Shown: positions 24,078-36,566 of the stretch, one piece after another
How the letters are laid out: every line of letters begins with the position of its first letter
Position numbering within the stretch: the stretch's first letter is position 1
Origin: Seriola aureovittata
Lineage: Eukaryota > Chordata > Actinopteri > Carangiformes > Carangidae
Assembly (NCBI RefSeq): GCF_021018895.1
Contig: NC_079377.1
Span: 23,984,501 to 24,048,500, forward strand
Length of the DNA: 64,000 bases
Direction: 5' to 3'
Notes under the pieces: model-generated
Database searches by the model: none
What the model saw: only the letters and a program-made list of their open reading frames with translations
What the model was told of the DNA's origin: nothing
Position numbers and translations under genes: made by a program

Positions 24078-27000
24078 ATCAGTGTGTATCGGTGTGTTTT
24101 GATGTGGGTGGGTGGTGAGGTGGGAGGTGTATTCGCAGTTGTGTTTCTAGGAGACGCAGAGCGATGCAGACCACACGCATCATCGTCCCCGTCTCCTCTC
24201 TCGTGATCCTTCCCCTGCGCTCTGATTTAAAGAAGCGAAGAGTTCACTGTGTGTTTTTCTCAGGAAACCAGTTTCAGTTTTTACCAACCGCCATTGACGA
24301 CACTGAGCCAAGCTGCGAGAAACAGGGAGCATCTACCGCACGGTCGCTTGGCCTTCTTCATATCTTGAATCTGAATGAAATGTTCGACTGATGAGCATCA
24401 TCACTTTTTTCCCCCGTTTCCGTCCCCGACAAATCGCAAGTTTGCCGAGCTTTACGACATTCAGCACCTCGAGCCTCAGAGACCCTCAGTTTGGATCAAA
24501 ATGAAAAATAAACTTTTAATGAGGGGAAAAATAAACCTGAGGAACCCCAGGAAGACGGACAGAGCTGGCTCCCTCTTCCAGAGCTGACAGACATGCAACA
24601 GATGCATGATTTCATCAGCACAGCTTCCCCCGGGAGTTACATCCATATTGGATTAGATTCCACACCTTGTGATGCTGGTCACTCACACTGACATGAAGGG
24701 AAACAGACAGAAAAGCAAAATGCTCCAAGTCGCTATTTTTGCTAACTAAGAATGACTTGAAATAGCATCGTCATACAAAGACAGGATTTGAATGTTTGTC
24801 TTGCAGACAGCACATTCACAGTAATCTCATTGATGTTTTATTTAGTAAGTGTAGTGTAGTAAGTGTAACCATGTATTAACTGTAGTTTATTTGCCATAAG
24901 TACAGTCTTCCCATACTACAGTCGCACACACAGACAGAGTAGACAGACGGCGCTATATATATAAAATTACAGTTGATAGAAACACTTTTATTCATTTAAT
25001 TTACGTATCTGGCGAGTTCCAAATACATTATACACAATATTCATAGACAACAAATCTGTTTTCTGTTAAAATACGTACAACATCCCCCGCAGAGGGACCC
25101 CCAGCACTGGCAAAGAAATTCATCTAACTCTAAGAGCGCTTGAGCTCGTGGCCACAGTTACTTTTAAAAAATACATCTCTTTCTCACTGTTTTTTTCCCC
25201 TTTAAATCCACATTATGTTGATGCTTTCCAACCACATCACATCTATACTGCTCTCCACAGCGGCCGTATTAGAAAATGGCTTTCTCATATCACAGTGTCA
25301 GTGGAGAAAAGAAACAATCATGTCTGGATCACCAAAATGTCCCAGCAGGCTCGGGGCTCAGGGGCGTCGGGGAGTCTCTGACTTACAGCTTTTTATGTTC
25401 CACACGTCTCACTGTAGAATAAAGGGGGCAAAAAAAAGTCCCTCTGGGAAACTACAGGGTTACCCTAAACTTCAGGAGATAAACCGCTCCCTCAGAAGCA
25501 GCCGTAGCGTTCGTCGTGATAAGCATTGTTAGCCGTGTCGGGTGTTTTCTTTAAACGGCACGTTTGGGCACATCTGTAATAAAGTTGTGCGGTTAGAACC
25601 GCAGCTCCAGAGCAGCACTTAGAAGAATAGTTTGTCATTAATTATTGAAGTGTTCAAGATTACAGCTCCAGAGGAACAAGGAAGTAATGATACAGCTGGG
25701 AGGACAGGTTTCAAGCAATTAAATGGTTTTACAGACTTCACAGGACTTCAGCCCACACTGAGCAGGAATTTGGAAAGAAACTGCATGTTTGAGCATCGTA
25801 ACCTCAAGTATGTTTTAATCTGTTTGTGCATTCCTGCCAATATATCCGCGATGATACCTTTACACAGATGTTTGATTCACTGTCTGCCATCAGCACGGGC
25901 CTGTGGATGAGGGACACTGCTGTGCTTTTACAGCTGAAGGAATGTCGTTCATGATTACATTGTTTGCCTGATTCATTACTAACCTCACACCTGCGCAGGA
26001 AGTGAACAAAAAGCACGTCGTACAAATTGTTGACACACGTACAGGTGTAGATGTAAGTGGACTTATTCCTTAGCAACGTGTCATTTCATGGTGAACCTGC
26101 AGGAACAGACACCGACACTATTGATCCACAGGTGTGAAATGATTTAACAGCCGTATACGTGCAAAACAGGCCGATGGCAGGGGCAAGTTGTGAATTGGTG
26201 GTTAGAAATAATACTTTTTAAAGCACTTTGGCTTTTGCAAAACATATTTTTCGACCACAGCATGACAAAGCGGAGCAGATAATTCTCTTTTTAACCAACA
26301 ACCTTGTTTAACAAAGGTGCAATTACATTCACATCAGAGCAGTGTGCAGAATAACCACTGATTCATTCTAGCATTGGGAAAAAAAAAAAAAAAAATCAAA
26401 CATAAAATCTTTTCTGCTTTGAGTTTGGCATGTGTTGGGTCTGCACTGCTTCCAGGAAGTAATCACAGCCTTGTGCGCTTCAATCCGACATTGACAAAAG
26501 CTCTGACCTTCTCCCGCCTACATGGCTTTTATATAATACCATGCTAACTCACCCCAAGTATTGAGTGACAAAACTTTAGCTTGCTTCTAAGCAGTGCAGG
26601 TGGTGACTGACTAACACATTTCCTCCTTGTGCAGCTCTTGCTCACTGCTGAGGCCGTTCAGCGCTGCTCACCTGTTTACCCCTCTCTCCAGCTCTCTGAC
26701 TCACCTCGCTACCTGTGATGCTTTCATGCACACGCCCCAAACTTCTGACGGTGTGCTGAAGAAAACTGAAGATAACTCTTGGAAAAACTTCCCCTGACTC
26801 GTTTCCTGTCTCGGATTCATTAATAATTACTGTCATGATACAACTTCGAACTTCATATTTTGAAAGGTTGATGTCCAATCAAATGGGGGGAGACTGGGGG
26901 ACGGTTTGCAGCAAGTCTCATTCCTCCAATCAGAAACAAGCTAGGGCGATGACACATACTGCACATGCTCAGTGAGACCCTCCTCACACCAGGAAGACAG

Positions 27001-27770
27001 ATGACATATATTTCATGAGCTGTATTTTTATCACAGTCCTGACCTTTTGTATGAATCCATTAAAACTTTTATTATTTTAAATCATTCTCTTGTTGACTTC
27101 AACGTAATACGGTTAGCGTGTTTCAAGGTCAGTGTGTCCAGCTAGCCCATGATGTTCATTTTTGGTTTGTTTCGCTTGGATCTAGATTTTGGTGGCCCGC
27201 GTTGGTCTGGATGTTTTTTGGAATCGCTGTGCCGCCTGTTGTACCTACTGTGTTTGTTGGGAAACGTTGTAGACACAGTTAGGCGGGTTTCGTCAGGACG
27301 TCGCAGTGTGAGCGGTTGTTCGGAGCGGCTGCAGTTCTGGAGCTGTGGCTGAGAATCGTGAGCGCTCCTGAATAAGGATCATTCTGTCATGGCTGATGTT
27401 GCAACAACACATTTTTAGTTTCAAAATAGGAAATATATGCAGCTAATTTGGTCCCATAGCACAACAGATGCAACAATAATTGCTCAGTTTAATGTATGCG
27501 AGAAAACAAACAAGTTAGTTTGGCAATTGTTGTGTCAGCCTCTCATGGTCTTATAATATATCTGCCTGTTCTCTTTATCATAAGCAGTAAACAGATTAAT
27601 TGTGCCTATTTTGGTTCAAGGTTGCCGTGTGTTCTATGCAAAACAAAACACAATAACTGTTCTTTGATAAATATTATTAATTAAATAAATATTATTGTAC
27701 AACAGTGCATATTTTCAGAGTGCTGTGCGCTTATGGAAAAAGCTAAAGTTAGCTAATGTATTTACAATAG

Positions 27771-27807
27771 GTTGCAACTGTCCCCGGGGGTTTGGGTCAG
27801 TTGCAAC
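27771..27807. repeat. Hairpin: GTTGCAACTG / CAGTTGCAAC, 17-base loop
   Basis: Perfect 10-base arms (27771-27780 and 27798-27807) enclose a G-rich loop. No flanking gene gives it a role. Confidence 0.8.
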
Positions 27808-30789
27808 ATCTGAATTCTTCCATTCCAATAATATTGCGAATGATATGTCAATCCATCTTTAAATGGTTTGGGTAATTAGCAGACGGATGTGTGTTTAATA
27901 TATAAAATGTTTGGTTGGTCGAGTCCAAATTATCTCTTAGAAACCGAGAGGAATTCAAAGAGTGTTGCAACCGAAACACACACAGCACTATAATTCAGCC
28001 TGACCTATTTCAGAAGCGATCTAGGGTTAATCCAGTCTTTTAAGAAAGTAGGAAGGATGTTTTGCTTCCCAATCCAGATTTCCTTTCAGTCTGTCTTTTG
28101 CCGCTGAATTACAGCAGCTGCTGAGGTAAAAAAAAAAAAAATCTGCAGGCTTCTGCTTGTTATGTTGAGCTCATACTACGATCCCGCCATGTGGAAGAAA
28201 CTCCCGAGAAAACAAACACAAGCTCAAGGAACAAACAAAAGCAGCGAGACAAACCAAACGGCTCCTGCTTCCGTGACTGTTTCCAGCGTTAGTTCTGCGG
28301 GAGCCTCCGAGGAGCCGTAACGGCTAATATCAAATTGAATAAAGACGAGATGTGACATTTTCCATCACCCCTCTGTTGTGATGTCTGGAGCTTCGGATGG
28401 GCCGAGAGGGAGGCAGAAGCAGGGCCGCAGATGGGGGTCATGCTTTCATTAAAGAGGCTAATGGTGTACAGAGACAAGGAGCTGATATTAGCCACAGGGA
28501 AACCTATTAAGAGTGGGCTGGAGACAGTCATGATGAGAAGCTGATTACAAAATCACTGAAAGGAAAATGACTTGGGAGATAAGAAGCGCTGCAGCTCGGA
28601 GGAAAAAGGAAAAAAGAAACCGAGGCGGACTGAGCACAGGTCAGACAGCTGAGAGGAGGACGGGATGTAGCGCATGAAACTGTGCGTTGTTGTTGTTGTT
28701 GTTTTGATTGTTGATGTCAAATCCCACTTCACAGATAATATCTAGGATTAAACCAACAGTACTCAGCGACCCTGTCCTCCTATAAAAAGATGATCCCATG
28801 GGTCGTCAGAGCAAGCGGCTGATTATGACCCATAGTTACAGTTTATTGTACGGCGACCTCTAGCAGCCGGGATGATGATGGCGGTGGCGGCGGGAGGGGA
28901 CGGCTGCTGCGTGCGTCTACAGGTCGTATCGGAGGGTAGAGATAGACGACCCTGTACAGTTCATAAACACAAAGAAAATACATTTAACGTCTGAATTATA
29001 GGTTTTATTTGTATCTGTACTCAAACTATTCTCTCCACACTTTCATGACATCACTGTGTCCCACTGTTGAGAGGATGAAAGCTGCGCGTGCGTGTGTGTG
29101 TGTGCACGTGTGCGTGTGTGCACGTGTGCGTGTGTTATCTCGGCCATCAGGTGTTTATATGTGTGTGGACAGATTCTGTCACCACGATATCTTCCATCCC
29201 CGACTTGTCTCGGAGGCGTCCTCCGAGCACACCTTGTTTTTATTACCTGTGATCGCGGCGTCTGGAGAAACTCGTGACTAATTCGAGGAGTCGTATCTGA
29301 ACCGTTCGACTCACGCAGTCGTCACCGCACTTTACCAAACCGCAGTGAACAGTTAACAGATGGTTTGTTTTAAACTAACTCTTTTGCATACTGGTGTAAG
29401 AGCTATGAATCGAACTTAATTACAGGACCAGGAAGAGAGGTGAGTCTAACTAAACTGCATCAAAGGTATTTTCTTCTTCTCTTTATTTCACTAGACTCCC
29501 CGTGCTCCTCTCTCATTTCAGCCATTTTCTTTTGATGATATTAAAGTCTGCGCGGTCAGAGAATCTCATTCCACTCTGTGTGTGTTTTTTGTGTGCACAT
29601 CTGTGACAGAGAGAGTCTGTTTGTGTGTGTTTATTTTGCATGAGGCTGATGTGGAAAGCCTCCAGTTTTCCTCCCGGCCCGTCTGCGTGTGGGGGCCCCA
29701 GGGCCAGTAAATATGTTAGGCCATCTGGCCATCTGTCTGTGTGTCTGGGCAGATGGTCCACCTGAGGGCCAGTCGCAGACTAACCGCTGGATCTGCAACA
29801 TGATCCAATGACGGGACTCGGTGCCGTTCGTTTCCAGTTAAACACAAATTCCTTCATTTTCTTCTCGGCTGAAAACATAAGCAATTAAAGCTGACAGTCT
29901 GAACCGCTGCCACGACCGCGCTGAAAACATACGAGGTTTGAGGAAAAGTTAATCGATCGTTTAGAAATGGTTTAATTACGGAGGAGGCCCAGGTCCAAGA
30001 GGTAAACAGGTAACACTTTATTCGCATGGTCTAATGTTGAAGTGAATAAAATAGGAAAGTGCCAGAGTCAGTCAACAGTCTGTGTTCATCTTAATCCAAA
30101 CTCCAGCCTCGACTGCAGGTCATCATCATGTCCAGAAAAGTAAAGTGAAGTGAAACTTACTGTGTTCGTAATATCGGTCGGAGAAACCAACAAACATTTC
30201 ACAACTACAATCGTGTGATTTCAGACTTTGAGTTTGGACTTGGTCTTTTTTGCCAACTTGTTCTACTGGCGTTCAGCTTTTATCCTGTATTTGTCACTTG
30301 TGAGTTTAAACTGTTCAACAAAATTTTAAAAGCAAACATACTCCCAAGTAAATGTGAGTAAATGCATGTTTCTAATCTCTACACTGCTTTTACATTTCAA
30401 TCGGACAACCTCAAATATTTAATTTCACACACGGTGCTGCTGGAAGCCGCCGGAGCGCGTGGAGCTGTGGACCGTTCAGTGACCAGAACTATGCAGAGCT
30501 AAATGATGCGTAAAACGAGCAGCTCTCTAACGTGAAAGACACCTTTAAAAACCATCAAAACCTGCTGCATCATTAACTGCGATGACCTTTAAGCTGTTAA
30601 CAGTTCACTCTTAATTGTGAACAATTTAAAGAGACGCATTATATCGAGCCATCATTAGCACTACATAAACTCAGGGCCGATGAGTGCACCTTCAAGCACA
30701 AGGTACGGCAAATCTAAAGTGATGTTATTTGGAAGCAACCAAATATAATCTTTATGTTCAATTAGAACGACACCTGCGTGATCCTGATA

Positions 30790-31070
30790 TTCCATGTGAC
30801 CTCTTTAGCTTTCTACGTCTCCACGCCGGCGCCGGTCAGTCCCATTCTCGTGAAACGCGACACCGAGAGAGAACTTCTTCACATTTGGCACAAACGTTCG
30901 CGTGGACTCAAGGATGAACTGATCAGATTTGGGTGATCAAAGGTCAAAGGTCAAGGTCACAGTGACCTCACAGACCACATTTTTGTCCATAACTCAGGAA
31001 CTGCTGATGCTAATTATGACGCCATTTAACATAAATGTCTAATAGGATTAAACTCTTCACATCCTGTCCC
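30790..31070 (+). repeat. Teleost interspersed repeat with nuclear-receptor half-sites
   Basis: Words such as GGACTCAAGGATGAACTGAT, GGTGATCAAAGGTCAAAGGTC, CCATAACTCAGGAACTGCTG and AATGTCTAATAGGATTAAAC match, in order, a repeat I know as abundant in fish genomes. It is non-coding, and boundaries are approximate. Confidence 0.6.
30941..30968. promoter_or_regulatory. AGGTCA array: DR1, DR0 and a perfect ERE palindrome
   Basis: Half-sites AGGTCA occupy 30941-30946, 30948-30953 and 30954-30959, and TGACCT occupies 30963-30968. The last two form AGGTCA-CAG-TGACCT, a perfect estrogen-response-type inverted repeat with 3-base spacing. The first two form a DR1 as used by RXR/PPAR/HNF4. The motif is exact; use by a receptor in vivo is not shown. 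Confidence 0.45.
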
Positions 31071-31763
31071 ACGAGGTAATGAAACCGTCCCACATGGCGC
31101 AGCAGGCCAAGAAAGCATGTTGTGCCATAAAATGGAAAAGATGCCTCTGACACCAGCTCATGATTTATGTCTCACGTCTTCAAGCCTCTCATGCTCATCT
31201 CACCGTTTCGCTATAAAGTCCTATAAAGCAGTGAATCCATAAATATAACTCTAAGACGTCCCAGAAACTTCTCTCTTGCCTGAACCATTCTACTGTCCCT
31301 CAGCAGAGGCACATAATCAATAATGTAAAATCAGGAGGATATTAGTGTCATTTAAACAGCTAAAAAAAAAAGCTACATATCAGGAGGTTATGTTTTCGGT
31401 CTCGTCTCTTTTATAGTGTCCGGATATTAAAGGGAAAAGTAGCTTCAGTTCCACTTGCTGCAACACATACACACCAAACGCTCCTGGTGGTGTTGGCATT
31501 TAGGAACCAGTCTTTACTCTCTAACCAGACCGGGGACGTCACGTTCGTCCGTAACAGGATTTTGCACCTTGAACTCGATACCAGCTGCTGTTGCTCGCAG
31601 ACAAACAATTAGTCAATAAGTGACGAAGCTTCAGGTGGTGCAATCATCTGTGTGTGAGCTTACAGGCTGCTGATTTACTCATTCCACGCATTTCCCCTGC
31701 AGAGGTTATAATAGCTGCTGCACAACGTGCCCTTTTTAGTATATAAACACACATCGCTGCACA

Positions 31764-31767
<4 letters not shown>

Positions 31768-31813
<46 letters not shown>
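31768..31813. repeat. (AC)n microsatellite
   Basis: Uninterrupted AC run of about 46 bases. Confidence 0.97.
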
Positions 31814-31816
<3 letters not shown>

Positions 31817-32234
31817 CCAGTGACTGGCAGGAGACTTGTTTATATGTGTGTGGAAAACAAACACAAAAAATAGATAAATAAATACAGTTTAGGTGCAGGA
31901 GGTTGAGTGACGGTGAATATCACATTGTCAAGCAGGAGCGAGCTGCTCACTTCTTCCTCCGTTTCCTCAGTCAGCTTAGTGGAAAAGCAAAATGAGTTAC
32001 TCGGCTGGAGGCACCTTGCTAGGGACAGAGGCTCGTGTTTACCTTCCACGGCTGAATTTTGTAAGTATTGATTTGTTTGCAGGAAATCTAAAACAAAAGA
32101 AAAAGAAAGAAAGATCAGGACAAAGACGGACTGAGGCTGCGGCTTCTGCTGTGGACAGATTTGACTGTGGAGGAAATCCAAAGACAAAAGCGACATTTTA
32201 TTTAAAAGGAGCAGCTTAAGTCCTGTGGTGTTAA

Positions 32235-32260
32235 AACACACACACACACACACACACACA
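32235..32260. repeat. (AC)n microsatellite
   Basis: Uninterrupted AC run. Confidence 0.96.
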
Positions 32261-32301
32261 ATCCACCTGCACACTCACACAGAGCAGGTTTTGAAGTAAA
32301 C

Positions 32302-32327
32302 GACGCCTGACGCGCAAGTCAGGCGTC
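32302..32327. repeat. Hairpin: GACGCCTGAC / GTCAGGCGTC, 6-base loop
   Basis: Perfect GC-rich 10-base arms with loop GCGCAA are followed by TTTCTC. It resembles a rho-independent terminator by shape, but this is eukaryotic DNA, so that reading does not apply. Confidence 0.85.
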
Positions 32328-34689
32328 TTTCTCTGCTCGCCTCATTTTGCATGGAGACTAAACGTCACCGCATGTGTCGCCCTCTGGTGCTCTGACTCAT
32401 ATGCTAATGCTGCTGCGCTACGACGCGGGTGGAGGGAAGACGGAGGGCGAGATGGTAAAAATAGCTGGTGACCCAAGAGACATTTCATGAAATCACTGAG
32501 GGGAAAAAAGAAAGACAAGCAGCGGATCTGTGCTTGTAGAGTCGTCGTGTGTTTGACCACGTTGACATTTCAGAACCGTCAGAATCGCAAGGAACATTTC
32601 ACCTGGAGATGTTTCGACTTTCAGCTGGTGTTGAGTTATTTTCATTAGATTCAATAATAGTTATTTAATCCCACTGAGGGTAAGTGACATATTTCCAGTT
32701 TGTATCAGACTCTTTTCCTGCTAAAAACGAACTTATATACGTTTGTGAAGCAGCTTCTTATGACCCATAGTTAATCCTTTAGGGGGAAAGGGAAAAAGTG
32801 TCGGTGACGTCGTATAAAGAGAGACATGGTCCACGTCCGGAGGAGGTCGAGGTGGATGTGACACAGGAGAGCGTTGTTCGGTTCCCATGTGAAACCAGCG
32901 GGTTTATATTGTAACCATGACAACACAAAATCATCTAAAGATGAGGAAATCGGTTCATTTTCTGGTTTTATAATCACCTGCGTTCGACAAAAAAATTGGC
33001 TCATGAATGTCAGCCAGCAAAACGTCTCTCTGAAACTGATATATTAGAATTGATATATCGTTTTGGAACGAGCCCCTTTTATGTCTTTTTTTTTTTTTTT
33101 TTTCTCCACAACGGTCTGAAAAAGAAATCAAATGAGTAATAGGAATAAATTTGCCGCGGGGCTGAAGTGGAAACGTGGATGACTGAGGCCTCCACCCGCA
33201 TTATGCTTTGACTTCATGTCGTGCTCCTCTTCCTGATCTTTCAGGTCAGTGTTAAAGGCGATGGCCCAAAAAATATATCATCAACAGTCAGAACCAGACT
33301 TTAAAGATACTATAACTGATGGAGACGAGTGGAATAATTTTCTTTTCAGCTCTCGTCTCTGTCGCTGCCCATCAGCTGGCTCCTCTTTGAATGTGAGAAG
33401 GAACTTAACTAGATCCACTATCTCAACACAGGCACTTTTATGAGCCTCAGTAGCTTTATTCAAATAGCATTCATTTACAGTCACATAAAGGGGAAAATTA
33501 AAGCCATAACTCACACACACGGAGACGTGCACACTGTCAAACACATTAGCCACACACTCTTAACCCTAACCCTAAGATCGCGTGAGACACATGACGTTAC
33601 GACTCAGCCTTCAAAGTTGTCTCAACACAAACTTGAGTTTTTCCTGCGGGAATAACTAAATGTTTTGTCGAGCCAAACTTCCCTAACGAGGGAAGGGTTC
33701 CACATCTGGGACCTGGGATCCCCGAGCCGCTTTTGGAGCACTAATCTGCAAAGCCTGTTACCATCTTACCAACCATTAGCAGCATTAGTTTCTCCGGGAA
33801 ACAGCAAAATGACTGAGTTGAATGAGCAAATAAAAAACAAAACAAGAAAAACAGCTGAAACAAAAGGTTGCTGATTGTCTTTTTTTTCTTTTTTAATGTT
33901 ATTACAGTTCACAGATGTTCGGTGGCATGTAATTTAAGGGTCATTTCCCCCAGAAGCTCCAGCTGAGATCCTACATACACTTTGGAAAAACTCCAGCAGG
34001 CAGTGCCAAATATCCCCAGCTGGAGACAACATGGCCGGCCTGCAATTGTCATCAAACTTCTGTAAGACGTTAAAACTCTGTCTCAGTCGACGAGAAGCCT
34101 CAGCAGGACGAGGAGCAACAAACACATTTTTCCCAGTAGCTGAAAAAGCCAAAACTCCTCCTTCTTCTGTGTGTTTGCTTCTGCTGCTGGATTTTAATAT
34201 AATTTTATCTGTGATCGATGTGTCGTCATGGGTTTGTGTCTTTCAAATTACTTTTTATATCATATTGAATATATGTTGTTTTTTTGTAAGAATATTAATG
34301 TACCAAGGCGGGATATCGCTGCATCACAGGTTCTTAATCTTTAAAAGTTAGCTTCGTGTAAACGACAAAGAATAAAATCACCACCATGAACAAGGATGCG
34401 AGGAACAGTTTGATTCTTCCTTTCAAAGCAAACAAGTCATTAAAAGTTTGGTCTGATGTTTTCTTTGAAGTTTTTAATATCTATAAGTTGAAATGAAAAT
34501 GGCGATGGTCAGTCAGCGCTGAAAGGAGCCGAACAGACGGTCTAATTCGGTCTGAAATGCTCCGGTGTTTCAGATGAAAGAGGCTTTAATCACTGGCCTC
34601 TCATATTGTCCTTGGGAAGGCTGTGCAATGACATTCTGGCTTCCTGACATCTGACGGCATTTCCTCAACATTTTTCTGTCTTGTAGTTT

Positions 34690-34901
34690 TCTAGGTTGGA
34701 CTACGGGTCCGGGGGGGGGGGTTGTGCTGAGGGCGGTGACTGTTTAGTTGTGACATCACAAAGTTCCAGGAAGTTGTGACGGCTGGTTTTAAGGCTCAGT
34801 TTCTGAATACAGACTGTGTGCATCTCTGTGGACTGAGGCTTTGATACTTTCACAGTATTAATATAGAACCTAGACCTGATTTATAATCAAACAACACATG
34901 G
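34690..34901 (+). repeat. Teleost interspersed repeat, truncated second copy
   Basis: This segment matches 1690-1886 in the same orientation, including GACGGCTGGTTTTAAGGCTC and TTTCACAGTATTAATATAGA. The 5' half of the longer copy is missing. A run of G at 34,711 marks the junction region. Confidence 0.7.
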
Positions 34902-36529
34902 GAATCTTACTTCCTATAATATGGGAAATTAAAAAGTCCATGATCTTTCAGCGAACACTGTATTGATCGCTAACAAAGCCTCCTCTTGCACCATTCAAAA
35001 AGCTTTCATGCTGTTGTTTTTGTTCTTCAAAGAAGAAGAAGAAGAAACTGGCACTGGGTTTTTGGCGTCCTGTCAGCCTTTTGGCAGCAGTGCTAACCCT
35101 TTAAAGACACGAACAATGAACTCTTGCTCTTTCTGTGCGCCTCTCTCCCGCGAAGCTGTGGAGCGTATCCCCACATCTCACACAGATCCCGTCCGGATGA
35201 TACAGCAGGCTTTCTTTTATGTTTTGCACGAGTTGCTGCTTCAAATCTTTAGCACAGCGCCAATATGGCACGTCAACAGTCAGCGAGCCGCCAGGGAACA
35301 GCGAGAATGAACGGCCATTTATAGATGTATGCACCAATTTTGCATATGAAAACTAAGTTTGTTTTTTTTTGTTTGTTTGATCTTTTTTTCTTGTAGTCTC
35401 TGATATTATTTCTGCAAAATGAAGTGTGCAGCCACTGTTTTTCAGTTGGTTATTCCTTCAGTTTTTTTTTAGACATTAAGTATGATCGATGTGGGTCTAA
35501 TATAATGCATTTGTCAGCGCCTTCCAACACAACTTGTGACCCTAGGTTTCAGGTCTGATTCTAAGTTTAGCTTAGAAACCAAAAAGTCCTCGGTTGAGGT
35601 CAGGAGAGAAGAACAAAAAACAAAGCTGATAGATCACAAAAGCCAGGACATCGTCTGTGTCCTACAAACTTCTTTTTCCTCCTCCTTCAAAGTCAGGTCA
35701 ACTTTTACCAACATAAACATACGTTCAATCGGCAGTTTGGTACGTGCATGTAGCTGAACGTAATGCGGCCTTTCTCAACTTCCTGAAATCTACAAGGTTT
35801 GTTTCAGAGAGTTTTATTGTTATACTGAGAGATGTGCCTAATATTAAGTCTAACCCCCCATTGATGTGAATGGATTACTGAAATAAACAATATAGCTAAT
35901 TATAATATCAGTACTTTAACCACATTGGCCCAGAAAGTTGCAATAATGAGCTGAGATGAAATGAAAATCACTGATGCAGAAAAGTTGCATATGAAGAAAA
36001 CTGGACAGGAGCGGAAGGAGAATCAACTGTACAGTATGTGAGCAGTAAACAAGAACATGCATAGACAGTCATTAGCGTACTTTTATGGCCAATTAGGTTG
36101 TAAACTCATATAGAAGTGGAAGCCCCGGAGGAAGAAAACAGGAGGTAAGAAAGAGACAGGAAGCGAAGGGCAGGGAGATAAATACGCTAAGTGACGGGCA
36201 AAAAGGAATACTTACCAAAAGGCATGTTTACTGAAGAAAAAAAAGAAAAGTATGTCGCTCACAAATAAGATAGCCAACAAGCTGCGGAGGGAATAATCAG
36301 TGAGACACAAGTTAAACTCACAGGCCTGCTGGTGTTCAGGAAGGGGGGGGAGGGGTAAGAGGACAGGTGGTAAACAAGAGCTTGGTAAGCCGGCAGGGAA
36401 ACATTTGCATCTTATAAATATTTGATAAATTAATAGTTTCCTCCATCTGGTGTGTGTTCTGGGCTGTTGTTTCCGCACGTGGATGTTCTCTTCATTCCTG
36501 TATGTGTTGAGAAATCTGCATGTTCATTT

Positions 36530-36566
36530 GACTGACTGACTGACTGACTGACTGACTGACTGACTG
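36530..36566. repeat. (GACT)n microsatellite
   Basis: About nine perfect tetranucleotide units. Confidence 0.97.

Larger units (their letters stand above)
21900..30785. other. No gene identified
   Basis: Nine kilobases with four TG/CA microsatellites (one at about 29,089-29,134) and two stretches whose texture suggests conserved non-coding DNA (near 23,815-23,985). No coding exon could be supported. Confidence 0.5.

Noticed and set aside
32302..32327. Rho-independent terminator
   Set aside because: The shape fits, but the window is vertebrate DNA without bacterial genes.
33560..33574. Telomere-like CCCTAACCCTAA
   Set aside because: Only two units, too short to indicate an interstitial telomere tract.
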